This document shows positions 1 to 7,292 of a DNA stretch of 64,000 bases, in pieces. Under the pieces are notes generated by a model. The model ran no database searches, was not told where the DNA came from, and saw nothing but the letters and a program-made list of their open reading frames with translations. The stretch is from Clostridia bacterium (GTDB lineage: Bacteria; Bacillota; Clostridia; Lachnospirales; Anaerotignaceae). Within the stretch, counting starts at the first letter, position 1; every line of letters starts with the position of its first letter. A program made the position numbers and the translations under genes. The DNA is taken from the NCBI GenBank assembly GCA_022786605.1, contig JALFWW010000024.1:35560-99559 (forward strand). The letters are read 5' to 3'.

Positions 1-1
1 T

Positions 2-454
2 CTGGATATGCTGGAATATCTCACAGACGGGGGGATCTTTGGCTCCTTCTTCTCTCTTTTTCAGGATGGGGGGGAAATCATCGCCCTGTGCGAAAAAGCC
101 TGTTCCATTATATTCATCGACAACTGCCACATCACCAAACGATGCAGCCGCGCCTGTCATCACCACAGCCAAGTGGTGGAAAACCTCCTTTCTCTTATGA
201 CGGAAAAAGTGCAGCAGCTCAGCGAAAAAGTGGAGATTCTTTCCCATCGTTCCATCCGGGAAAAACTCCTGTGCTATTTCCGCCTGCAAAGCATGAAATC
301 GGGGAAAAATGAAATCCTCATCCCTTTTTCTTTCAGCGCCCTTGCCAATTATCTCTGCGTAGACCGCAGTGCCATGACAAGGGAACTGCGGAAAATGAAA
401 GCCGATGGGCTGGTGGATGTGAACGGCAGACAAATTTATCTGCATTTCCTATAA
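2..454 (+). CDS. Crp/Fnr-family transcriptional regulator, C-terminal part (5' end outside window)
   Basis: The frame is open from the first bases, so the true start and most of the cyclic-nucleotide-type sensor domain lie upstream of the window. What is visible is the end of the beta-barrel sensor, a long dimerisation helix (around LLSLMTEKVQQLSEKVEIL) and a winged helix-turn-helix (FSALANYLCVDRSAMTRELRKM). This order is the Crp/Fnr plan. No Fnr-type iron-sulfur cysteine cluster can be judged from this fragment. The effector and targets are unknown. A strong intrinsic terminator follows directly, so it ends a transcription unit. Confidence 0.85.
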   Translation: MDMLEYLTDGGIFGSFFSLFQDGGEIIALCEKACSIIFIDNCHITKRCSRACHHHSQVVENLLSLMTEKVQQLSEKVEILSHRSIREKLLCYFRLQSMKSGKNEILIPFSFSALANYLCVDRSAMTRELRKMKADGLVDVNGRQIYLHFL

Positions 455-467
455 ATCAGAAATCAAA

Positions 468-500
468 AAAGGGCTTCGCTCCGGCGCAGCCCTCTTTTTT
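468..500 (+). terminator. intrinsic terminator after the Crp/Fnr gene
   Basis: A GC-rich hairpin with arms AGGGCT and AGCCCT, followed by a run of T, lies 14 bases after the stop codon. Confidence 0.8.
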
Positions 501-558
501 CGTTTTTCCCCAAAATTCTTTTCATCAGACAAAAAACATCTCCTTCCGGGAGATTTTA

Positions 559-813
559 TCACTGCATCCGATGAAGATATTTTTCTTTTGTTGCCATACC
601 GCCCCGAATATGGCGTTCCGCTTTATTGACCTCCAGCACACGCCGCACAGACTTTGCCAGCTCTGGGTCGATCTTCTCCACCCGATCTGTGATGTCTTTA
701 TGTACGGTGGATTTGCTGATGCCAAATTTCTTTGCCGTCTCCCGCACCGTAGCGTTGGTATGGATCATAAACTGTGCCACTGCCACCGCTCGTTCTTCAA
801 TATAGCTTTTCAA
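559..813 (-). CDS. spoIIID: sporulation transcriptional regulator SpoIIID
   Basis: An 84-residue DNA-binding protein of the size and sequence type of SpoIIID, the mother-cell regulator that adjusts sigma-E genes during endospore formation. The helix-turn-helix (VRETAKKFGISKSTVHKDIT) and the basic tail with the family-typical RHIRGG motif are intact. The start codon is TTG, supported by AGGGGAG 9 bases upstream. It stands alone here, not beside spoIID, spoIIQ or mreB as in many Firmicutes. A sigma-E-like promoter is placed correctly upstream. Its presence implies the organism forms, or recently formed, endospores. Confidence 0.95.
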   Translation of the reverse strand: MKSYIEERAVAVAQFMIHTNATVRETAKKFGISKSTVHKDITDRVEKIDPELAKSVRRVLEVNKAERHIRGGMATKEKYLHRMQ

Positions 814-845
814 ACAAAAGCACTCCCCTGAGATATTCTTGATTA

Positions 846-874
846 TCTATATGCAGACAGCCGCCAGGATATGA
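846..874 (-). promoter_or_regulatory. candidate sigma-E-type promoter of spoIIID
   Basis: On the minus strand TCATATC (868-874), a 14-base spacer and CATATAGA (846-853) resemble the sigma-E consensus KMATATT-N14-CATACAMT, with the -35 better matched than the -10. Transcription would begin about 25 bases before the TTG start, just ahead of the ribosome binding site. The match is imperfect, so this is inference from sequence and position. Confidence 0.5.
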
Positions 875-1230
875 ACACAGGCTTTTTCCACAGAAAAACC
901 ATGGGTTTTATGACATTTGCCCATATTTTTTCCTGTGGAAAACAGCCATTCCTCTGGTTTTTTCCTGAAAATCCGCGGTTTCCCGCCAAAAAGCAAGATG
1001 ATTTTTATAGTAATATTTTTTCTGTTTTGTTATTTTTTTATAATGTATCATTGTTTTTTTCAATAAAAAATGATATATTTATTCACATAAAATCTTTTTC
1101 AGCGAAAATTATGTGAAAAAATGAATCGTTTATGCTAATGATTATAAAAAATTATTGATTTTATCTATATAAATTTGCCAAAACTCGATTCTAAATGCCG
1201 CAAAGGATTTTTCTGCAGTTTGTAATATCA
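875..1230. other. AT-rich intergenic region upstream of the GH26-like gene
   Basis: About 350 bases of strongly AT-rich DNA between the divergent spoIIID and hydrolase genes. It must carry the hydrolase promoter, but no unambiguous -35/-10 pair stands out among the many A/T runs. Two TTTTCC(A/T)CA-like words near 890-945 look like isolated DnaA-box relatives and I do not consider them functional. No small gene was recognised. Confidence 0.6.
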
Positions 1231-1246
1231 GAAAGGGGTAGATACT

Positions 1247-2857
1247 ATGAAAAAACAATGGAAAATCATTGGGGCACTGGGGCTTTCCCTCTCCCTTCTG
1301 ATGAGCGGCACCGCCTTTGCTGCCCACCCGAAAGGATACTGGCCCTATCTGTCCGCGTTCAATCACGCAAAGACAGCCAACAATCAGGCACAGATGATCA
1401 CAACAGGCAATCAACTGCTGCAGTATTATCAGAACCTGCCGCTGGATAAGGACGTTGCTTCCATCCGCTACAACGTCAACTACGCAAATTATCCCATTTA
1501 TGAAAAACAGGGCAATTACACAAAAGCAAAAGAAGCATTGCAGCAGGTAGCCACCAACGGGGCTTATCTGGGCTTCAATGACGCGGTGACCATGGCAAAC
1601 GAACGCATGCGGAAAATTTCTCCCAACGCCCAAGTTTACGCACTGACAAACACTTCCGCGCCTTACTATGGCGCCAAACATGAACCCAAAAACGGCACAT
1701 TATACGGTCGTGTATGGACAGAACAGAACGACAGCGCCGCCCGGAACGAAGCCATCGTTTCTTTCTACATCAATATGGGACAAAACGCCGCCGATTACGA
1801 ACGGTTCATCGCGCCTTATGAAGGCGGCGACCATGTGATCCACATCGCATGGAACTTCCCCGATGAAGGCAGCACTATAAACGCCATCAACAGCGGTTCT
1901 TATGACAGCAACATCCAACAGACACTCCAGTATGTGGCAACCATCGACGCACCCGTTCTGCTGCGTATCGGCGGTGAAATGAACATCTGGCAGACCGCTA
2001 CCACAGGGGATGCGTTCAAAGCGGCTTATACCCGCATCGCAAAACAGGCAAGAACCATCTGCCCCAACGCGGCACTGGTATTCTCCACCAACTACACCTC
2101 TCCTTTCGGCGGCAGTATGGAACCTTACTTCCCCGATCCTTCTCTGGTGGACTGGGTGGGCACTTCCCTGTACAACAATAAATATCAGTTTGCCAACAGC
2201 CCCACCAAAGGCGTGGACAACAACGAAATGTACTTCGGTATCGGTGATTACGCGGACCCTGTGAAAAACCTGAGCCATACAGCGGATCTGGCGAAGAAAT
2301 ACAACAAACCCATCATCATCACCGAAGGGGGCAGCGGTTACTACGCCTCCGGTTCTCCCGACCTGTCCGCCTTCGCCGCAGACCGCATCCGGGAAACATA
2401 CACCACACTGAATATGGTTTATCCGCAGGTAAAAGCCATCATCCACTTTGACCGCAGCGGCAATGGCTATGATTATACCCTGCAGAACAACGCTACTGTA
2501 CAGGCAGCTTACAACAGCGCACTCAAATCCAATCCCACACTGCTTTCCAGCCCCAGCCAGACAGCGGCACAGTCCTTCAAGCCCCTTTCTCAGGTAAGCG
2601 GCGCAAACGGCGTTGTGACACTGCGGGCATACTGCGATGTCATTGGTCAGCCTGTGACAGTGACCTATTCCGTAGACGGCAAATGGATCGGCACACAGAA
2701 AACTGTGCCTTACAACTGCCAGCTGGATACTTCCACACTGACAGCAGGCAACCATACACTGAAAGTGGTATGCAGCGCACCCAACGGCTACAGCCAGACA
2801 CTGAATTACCAGCTGACAAAAACAGCCAACGGCAGTGTATCTTTCAAACAAGCATAA
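1247..2857 (+). CDS. secreted glycoside hydrolase with a TIM-barrel domain, GH26 (beta-mannanase)-like
   Basis: A 536-residue exported protein. The N-terminus is a classic signal peptide (KK, hydrophobic core, cleavage after AFA near residue 26). A helical segment of about 100 residues comes first, then a barrel in which RIGGEMN carries a likely acid/base Glu244 and IIITEGG a likely nucleophile Glu360, the arrangement of clan GH-A enzymes such as GH26 mannanases. The last 90 or so residues form an Ig-like beta domain (VTYSVDGKWIGTQ). No dockerin or sorting signal is seen, so it is probably released or loosely bound. The substrate is inferred, not shown. AGGGG before the ATG fixes the start. 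It is monocistronic, with a terminator after it. Confidence 0.75.
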   Translation: MKKQWKIIGALGLSLSLLMSGTAFAAHPKGYWPYLSAFNHAKTANNQAQMITTGNQLLQYYQNLPLDKDVASIRYNVNYANYPIYEKQGNYTKAKEALQQVATNGAYLGFNDAVTMANERMRKISPNAQVYALTNTSAPYYGAKHEPKNGTLYGRVWTEQNDSAARNEAIVSFYINMGQNAADYERFIAPYEGGDHVIHIAWNFPDEGSTINAINSGSYDSNIQQTLQYVATIDAPVLLRIGGEMNIWQTATTGDAFKAAYTRIAKQARTICPNAALVFSTNYTSPFGGSMEPYFPDPSLVDWVGTSLYNNKYQFANSPTKGVDNNEMYFGIGDYADPVKNLSHTADLAKKYNKPIIITEGGSGYYASGSPDLSAFAADRIRETYTTLNMVYPQVKAIIHFDRSGNGYDYTLQNNATVQAAYNSALKSNPTLLSSPSQTAAQSFKPLSQVSGANGVVTLRAYCDVIGQPVTVTYSVDGKWIGTQKTVPYNCQLDTSTLTAGNHTLKVVCSAPNGYSQTLNYQLTKTANGSVSFKQA

Positions 2858-2869
2858 TTTTGACATGCG

Positions 2870-2916
2870 AAAAGCCGGAACCGTCAAACAAAAACGACGG
2901 ATTCCGGCTTTTTTAT
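2870..2916. terminator. bidirectional terminator between the GH26-like gene and the VOC gene
   Basis: The arms AAAGCCGGAA and TTCCGGCTTT, with a matching inner GTC/GAC step, are followed by T on the plus strand. The hairpin ends one base before the stop codon of the convergent VOC gene, so it can serve both genes. Confidence 0.8.
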
Positions 2917-3369
2917 TTACAGCGGCTGCATCATTTCCAGTATGATGCCGTCTGGGTCTTTCAAATAAAAGGCTTTGCTTTTGCCAAATCCTTGGTCTGT
3001 GAAATCGAAATACTGTGGTTCCGATAAGCACTCCACTTGATGCGCCAGCAGATTTTCATAAACCGCATCAATATCATCCGTATAGAAGCATACTTCCGAA
3101 ATGGAAGTGGCAAATAAATCCGGCTGCATGGGATGGGTTTCGTTGTCTGTAAACTGGATCAGCTCCACAGGAGGCGCCTCCACATTTTTGGAACCATTGA
3201 GATAAGCAACTCTGGCACGGCAATTTTTCTTTCCAAACAATCGATCTGTTTCTTCTCCCGACATGAAAATTTCTCCTTGGAATTCCAATCCCAAAACATC
3301 TCTGTAAAAAGCGATGGCTCTGTCCATATCCGAAACAGTCAAGCCTACATGGTATATTCTGCCAATCAT
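2917..3369 (-). CDS. VOC (glyoxalase/bleomycin-resistance fold) family protein
   Basis: A 150-residue protein with two beta-alpha-beta-beta-beta modules: the first starts IYHVGLTVSDMDRAIAFYRDVLG and the second SEVCFYTDDIDAVYENL. It ends with the family-typical DPDGIILEMMQ. Likely metal ligands are His7, Glu69 and Glu145. The position that holds a second histidine in glyoxalase I reads SEVCFYTD and lacks it, so classical methylglyoxal detoxification is not assured. AGGGAGGAAAAAG precedes the ATG. A conserved enzyme with unknown substrate. Confidence 0.8.
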   Translation of the reverse strand: MIGRIYHVGLTVSDMDRAIAFYRDVLGLEFQGEIFMSGEETDRLFGKKNCRARVAYLNGSKNVEAPPVELIQFTDNETHPMQPDLFATSISEVCFYTDDIDAVYENLLAHQVECLSEPQYFDFTDQGFGKSKAFYLKDPDGIILEMMQPL

Positions 3370-3403
3370 TCTTTTTCCTCCCTCTTGAAACGATCATCCA
3401 GAT

Positions 3404-3452
3404 AAAAAACAGGCGCGGTGCCCCTTTCACGAGAGTGCCGCGTCTGTTGTTT
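3404..3452 (-). terminator. intrinsic terminator after hsp20
   Basis: The minus strand carries a CAG.CGCGG / CCGCG.CTG hairpin followed by TTTTTT, just downstream of the Hsp20 stop codon. Confidence 0.75.
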
Positions 3453-3469
3453 TTATCTCTTATTTGTTA

Positions 3470-3928
3470 TCAGCCTTCAATGGCGATCTGTCCGCTATGT
3501 TCCACCTGCACCGCTTCTTTTCTGGGCAGTGTCAGTGTCAGAACACCATCTTCATATTTTGCCTTCACTTCGCCGGGTGTCATATGGTCACCTACATAAA
3601 ATGTACGGCGCATGGAACCGGTATAGCGTTCCTGCCGCAGGTAAATACCCGCTTCATCCTGTTCTTTGGTTTCTTCTTTTTTCACAGCGGCAATGGTCAG
3701 ATAGCCTTTATCCAAATGGATCTGGATGTCTTCTTTCTTGAAGCCCGGCAGGTCCATAACCACTTCATAATTCTGGTCTGTTTTTCTGACATCGGTAAGC
3801 ATCACATCTTTTGCGTGTTTGCCGTACAAAGGATTCATTTTCGCGAAAAATTCTCTGTCGAAAGAGGTGTCGGGCCAGTTTTCGTTGTCAAACAGGTTAT
3901 CTCCAAAAAAGTTATGCATCATCATCAT
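3470..3928 (-). CDS. small heat-shock protein, Hsp20/alpha-crystallin family
   Basis: A 152-residue ATP-independent chaperone that holds unfolding proteins. The alpha-crystallin domain runs from about residue 45 to 140, with the diagnostic DLPGFKKEDIQIHLDKGYLTI and, near the end, the YEDGVLTLTLPR block containing the conserved G-x-L motif. The N-terminal arm is short and begins with four methionines from a run of ATG codons. GGGAG eight bases upstream supports the first. The gene is monocistronic and has a leader of about 125 bases behind a CIRCE-containing promoter, which indicates HrcA control. Confidence 0.93.
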   Translation of the reverse strand: MMMMHNFFGDNLFDNENWPDTSFDREFFAKMNPLYGKHAKDVMLTDVRKTDQNYEVVMDLPGFKKEDIQIHLDKGYLTIAAVKKEETKEQDEAGIYLRQERYTGSMRRTFYVGDHMTPGEVKAKYEDGVLTLTLPRKEAVQVEHSGQIAIEG

Positions 3929-3980
3929 AAGTCATATCTCCCTTCATAAAAAGACAGTCACATGTTTTGAATCAGCACGG

Positions 3981-3994
3981 TCGGAGAACTCCGA
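3981..3994 (-). promoter_or_regulatory. hairpin in the hsp20 5' leader
   Basis: A perfect inverted repeat, TCGGAG-N2-CTCCGA, sits in the untranslated leader between the CIRCE promoter and the hsp20 start. Long structured leaders of heat-shock genes are sometimes RNA thermometers, but no clear pairing to the ribosome binding site is visible. Confidence 0.3.
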
Positions 3995-4063
3995 GGGTGT
4001 TGCTATGCTCTTTTCGGACGCGGGTACGGTGCCTTTTTTTGTACCTTTCCTTTGTTCGACTGT

Positions 4064-4106
4064 ATCTTAGCACCATTTGTTAGCACTGTCAATAGTCGAG
4101 TGCTAA
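4064..4106 (-). promoter_or_regulatory. hsp20 promoter with embedded CIRCE operator (HrcA site)
   Basis: The CIRCE inverted repeat spans 4080-4106: TTAGCACTG, nine bases, GAGTGCTAA. This differs from the TTAGCACTC-N9-GAGTGCTAA consensus at one base. On the minus strand TTGACA (4087-4092), a 17-base spacer and TAAGAT (4064-4069) form a near-consensus vegetative promoter whose -35 lies inside CIRCE. HrcA binding would therefore block polymerase directly. A partial half-site (TTAGCACC) lies at 4068-4075. Confidence 0.92.
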
Positions 4107-4130
4107 TTTTTTTAAAAATTTTTTTGGGTT

Positions 4131-4158
4131 AAAAAAAAGCTTGAAAAATCAAGCTTTT
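4131..4158 (-). terminator. terminator overlapping the 3' end of the arginase-fold gene
   Basis: A 10-bp perfect stem (AAAAGCTTGA / TCAAGCTTTT) with a four-base loop. The minus-strand T run continues beyond it. The stop codon of the gene lies inside the stem. Confidence 0.75.
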
Positions 4159-4910
4159 CTCTCATTCCCCAATGCCATGAGGGTGTGAAGGAGTCTGCCA
4201 TTGACGGAATCATCCTGCAAAATCACTTTATCATCGGCAGCATGAAAAAGAGCATCGGCACATTCGCCGCAGATATCCGCCCCCAGCACCCGACAGCGGT
4301 GAAACAGTTCCGTAATGACATTCCGCAGCTGGGCAAGGGTCAGTGTACCCTGCTGCCAGTTGGTATGTACCTGCGAGGGCGAGAGGATATCCTTATCAAT
4401 GGACAGATAGACAGGCAAATCTTTGGGGAAACAGCTTTCCCAGCGGTCACCTTGGGCAATCTGCCTTTCCTCATAAGCCACCATACGGCTGCGGTAAGGC
4501 TCCGGCACAGCTGCCACCAGTTCCGCATCCGCTCCCAGCAGCACCACTTTTTGCACATAAGGATTTTCCTCCAGCACTCCATTGACCCAGCATCCGCAGG
4601 ACAGCAATTCCTGAAACAGAGGCGGCTGCATGTCCGGATGATGGTCTGCCACAGCCAGCACAAAAGGCTCTCGAAGTTTTTCCGTCCACAGCTTCGTCAT
4701 GTAATGATAATTGCCGGAGTCTATGAAATGGATGGCTTCCGCAGAAAAAGGGGCAATCTTCCGGCGCAAAGCCGCTTCTCCTTCCCCATCACAATAGCAG
4801 TTGGTGCCCTGTACATCTCGGCAGTCGATCCAGTGCACATGCACCCCGCCATAAAAACGCTCCTTTTCATAAATGCCTGTAAAATCCATAATGGTCACAT
4901 CGGATTTCAT
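4149..4910 (-). CDS. arginase-superfamily (ureohydrolase-fold) protein, divergent
   Basis: A 253-residue protein with degenerate landmarks of the arginase/agmatinase fold in the right order: SGNYHY (65-70) where GGDHS or GGNH is usual, ADHHPD (88-93) for DAHxD, SIDKD (170-174) for SxDxD, and a late acidic residue in CGECAD. Most metal-ligand positions are occupied, so a metal-dependent hydrolase is plausible, but the substrate cannot be named and canonical arginase activity is doubtful. The ATG has a GAAGGG-type site upstream. Downstream is a terminator, and upstream is a copy of the three-stem repeat. Confidence 0.7.
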   Translation of the reverse strand: MKSDVTIMDFTGIYEKERFYGGVHVHWIDCRDVQGTNCYCDGEGEAALRRKIAPFSAEAIHFIDSGNYHYMTKLWTEKLREPFVLAVADHHPDMQPPLFQELLSCGCWVNGVLEENPYVQKVVLLGADAELVAAVPEPYRSRMVAYEERQIAQGDRWESCFPKDLPVYLSIDKDILSPSQVHTNWQQGTLTLAQLRNVITELFHRCRVLGADICGECADALFHAADDKVILQDDSVNGRLLHTLMALGNERKA

Positions 4911-4937
4911 GAAATCCCTTCTTTCTTTTCCAAAAGG

Positions 4938-5150
4938 AAAAGGGAACTGTACTCCCTAGGGGCATCTTCATAAGAAAACAAAGAAAGCCAAAATCCTTAT
5001 GATGACAAAGGATTTTGGCTTTCTTATTTTATGAAGATTTTCGTTGTTATGTTTTCTTATGAAGACAACCGTCGCAATTCCCCTTAAGAAATCAAGGAAA
5101 CGAAAATCAATGTTTTCTTAAGGGGAATTTGCTTTGTTCCGTTCCCCTTT
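4938..5150 (+). repeat. three-stem intergenic repeat, copy 1, with inverted flanks
   Basis: The core (4956-5136) has stem A 4965-4980 with 5050-5065 (16 bp), nested stem B 4981-4998 with 5008-5025 (18 bp), and stem C 5076-5091 with 5114-5129 (16 bp), all perfect. TTATGAAGA at 5029-5037 could compete for the outer part of stem A. The core is enclosed by AAAAGGGAAC (4938-4947) and GTTCCCCTTT (5141-5150), which pair with one mismatch. It lies between the divergent arginase-fold and cstA genes. No open frame of note. Confidence 0.9.
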
Positions 5151-5322
5151 GCCTGCCCTGAGCATACCACCAACGCAGACAAAATACAAGATACCTCATA
5201 CAAAAAACAATATCCATCAAAAAAAGAAGATGCTTTTTTCATAAATAAAAGTTTTAAAATGAAAATTCATTGTATAATTTTTTATTTTTTGCCAAGTTTT
5301 TGTTAAGAAAGCATTTATCATA

Positions 5323-5351
5323 TTGTTTTTTATGTATGAACTTCATATAAT
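5323..5351 (+). promoter_or_regulatory. candidate promoter of the first cstA gene
   Basis: TTGTTT (5323-5328), a 17-base spacer and TATAAT (5346-5351). The -10 is perfect and the -35 weak. It implies a leader of about 70 bases and argues against an upstream in-frame ATG at 5323 as the translational start. Confidence 0.55.
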
Positions 5352-5427
5352 GAAAAACGTGGTTTTTTCCATTCTATTCCAGAAAAGGAAAAAACTACTC
5401 ACAAGTTCGGAGAGGAGGTATTATTTT

Positions 5428-6912
5428 ATGACAACATTTATAATCGGACTTGTACTTTTGATTGTTGGGGGTGCCGTATACGGAAAATTCGTAGAACACA
5501 TTTTCCACCCCGACGACCGGCAGACGCCTGCCATCAAACATCAGGACGGTGTTGACTTTGTTCCCATGAGCAAATTCAAAAACGCCCTCATCAACCTGCT
5601 GAACATCGCAGGTACCGGTCCTATCTTTGGTCCCATCCAGGGCATTTTGTTCGGACCCATCGCATTCATCACCATTCCCCTTGGCTGCGTCATCAGCGGC
5701 GCCACCCATGACTATCTCAGTGGTATGATGTCTCTGCGTCAGGACGGCGCACAGATGCCCGGCATTGTTCGCAAATTCTTAGGCAACAAAACATTCCAGG
5801 TATACAACATCTTCCTGTGCATCCTGATGCTGCTGGTAGGTGCTGTATTTACCTACACCCCCGGCGACTTGTTCGCAAACCAGATCGTTGGTATCGAAGG
5901 GGTCAACGTCTGGACATGGGTCATCTACGCTGTGATTCTGGCTTACTATCTGGTAGCCACACTGTTCCCCATCGATAAAATCATCGGCAGAATCTACCCT
6001 ATCTTCGGTGCCATCCTGCTGCTGTCCGCAGTTGGTGTATTCTTCGGCATCTTCTTCAAGGGCTATGAACTGATGAACATTGACTTCTCCCATGGTCTGA
6101 GCGGTATCTTCAACGTATATCCTCTGTGGGACGCAGCCGGCAACACTGGCGCAGGCACACCTTTCATCCCTGTATTCTTCGTAACCGTTGCCTGCGGTAT
6201 CACATCCGGTTTCCACTCCACACAGTGTACACTCATCGGCCGCAGCGTCACATCCGAAAAAGAAGGCCGTTTCACATTCTACTGGATGATGATTCTGGAA
6301 GGTCTCATCGCTATGATCTGGGCTGCAGCTGCTATGGGTATCTATGATAAAGGTTCTGTCAGCGGCGCAACAGGCGTTGTTGGTGAAGTGGCAAAAGACC
6401 TGCTGGGCCCCATCGGTGGTCTCATCGCCATCCTGGGCGTTATCGTACTGCCTATCACTTCCGGCGATACCGCACTGCGTTCCTGCCGTCTGATGGTTGC
6501 GGACTACCTGCACATCGACCAGAAAGAAAAAAGAAATCGTATCATGGTAACACTGGGTATCTTCATCCCCGTGATCGCTATTCTGGTATTCGCGAAACTC
6601 AACGCAGAAGGCTTCAACATCCTGTGGAGATACTTCGCATGGGCAAACCAGACCATTGCTGTATTCGCGTTCGCGGCAATCACTGTTTACCTGTGTGCAA
6701 AGAAAGGCGCTCCCAAATATGCGTTCCTCATCTCTCTGCTGCCTGGTACATTCTATATCTTCATCATTTCTTCCTTCCTGCTGAGCCAGTCCATCGGTTT
6801 TGGTCTGCCTCTGAACGTATCTTACCTGATCGCAGGTGTTATCGCACTGCTGTATCTGGTTCTGGTACCTCGCGCAGGGAAGAAATTCAGCAAAACGCAT
6901 ACAGAAGAATAA
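5428..6912 (+). CDS. cstA: CstA-family carbon-starvation transporter (copy 1)
   Basis: A 494-residue polytopic membrane protein of the short Firmicutes CstA type; E. coli CstA and BtsT are about 700 residues. It has more than a dozen hydrophobic helices and CstA-typical loops (FGPIQGILFGPIAF, SGATHDYLSGMMSLRQDG, SGFHSTQCTLIGR, PITSGDTALRSCRLM). The family imports pyruvate, and peptides have been implicated. The ATG at 5428 follows AGAGGAGGT at the right distance, and the open frame above it lacks this signal. It is followed by a second copy that is nearly identical at protein level. Confidence 0.93.
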   Translation: MTTFIIGLVLLIVGGAVYGKFVEHIFHPDDRQTPAIKHQDGVDFVPMSKFKNALINLLNIAGTGPIFGPIQGILFGPIAFITIPLGCVISGATHDYLSGMMSLRQDGAQMPGIVRKFLGNKTFQVYNIFLCILMLLVGAVFTYTPGDLFANQIVGIEGVNVWTWVIYAVILAYYLVATLFPIDKIIGRIYPIFGAILLLSAVGVFFGIFFKGYELMNIDFSHGLSGIFNVYPLWDAAGNTGAGTPFIPVFFVTVACGITSGFHSTQCTLIGRSVTSEKEGRFTFYWMMILEGLIAMIWAAAAMGIYDKGSVSGATGVVGEVAKDLLGPIGGLIAILGVIVLPITSGDTALRSCRLMVADYLHIDQKEKRNRIMVTLGIFIPVIAILVFAKLNAEGFNILWRYFAWANQTIAVFAFAAITVYLCAKKGAPKYAFLISLLPGTFYIFIISSFLLSQSIGFGLPLNVSYLIAGVIALLYLVLVPRAGKKFSKTHTEE

Positions 6913-6957
6913 TTGCATAAATATACATAAAATATCAACAAAATTCATCCTGATTTC

Positions 6958-6998
6958 TGACCGGGTCAACGCAAAATTGGCTCGGTCATTTTTTGTCC
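6958..6998 (+). terminator. terminator after cstA copy 1
   Basis: A TGACCG...CGGTCA stem extended by CAA/TTG, with internal mismatches, precedes TTTTTT. The two cstA genes are therefore likely transcribed separately. Confidence 0.7.
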
Positions 6999-7292
6999 AG
7001 CGTATTCCTTATAATATCATGAAAACTCCCTTTGTTATTGTATGTTTTGACGTATACTTTTTCAAATATTATTGTATACACCCAAATTTTACGTTATAAT
7101 TGCACAATATAACCAACTTTTCTTCATTATGCAAATGTTTGAAATTCCTACCTCTTTTTTATGAAATCATACTTTATTTTGTCATATTTCATACAAAAAA
7201 CAATAATTGGAAATAACTGTAAATTAATACAAATACTTCCTGCCATTTTCGTGATTTTTTAGATATTTTTTCATTTTTTTTGCATTTTATAC
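6999..7292 (+). other. AT-rich spacer between the cstA genes
   Basis: About 290 bases of very AT-rich DNA between the terminator of copy 1 and the promoter of copy 2. No coding signal or strong palindrome was seen. It is unlike the region upstream of copy 1, so the duplication, or later gene conversion, covers the coding region and the ribosome-binding leader only. Confidence 0.5.

Noticed and set aside
890..945. DnaA-box-like words upstream of the GH26-like gene
   Set aside because: Isolated, imperfect and far from the origin; expected by chance in AT-rich DNA.
2683..3027. Short plus-strand frame running through the terminator into the VOC gene
   Set aside because: A shadow of the GH26-like and VOC genes, with no start signal.
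4956..5136. MITE (non-autonomous DNA transposon) for the three-stem repeat
   Set aside because: The element ends are not terminal inverted repeats (both ends read AGGGG in the same direction), no target duplication is clear, and no transposase is in the window. It is kept as an unclassified repeat.
5323..5427. Upstream ATG as start of the first cstA
   Set aside because: It lies on the -35 region of the likely promoter, lacks a ribosome binding site, and the second copy has no such extension.
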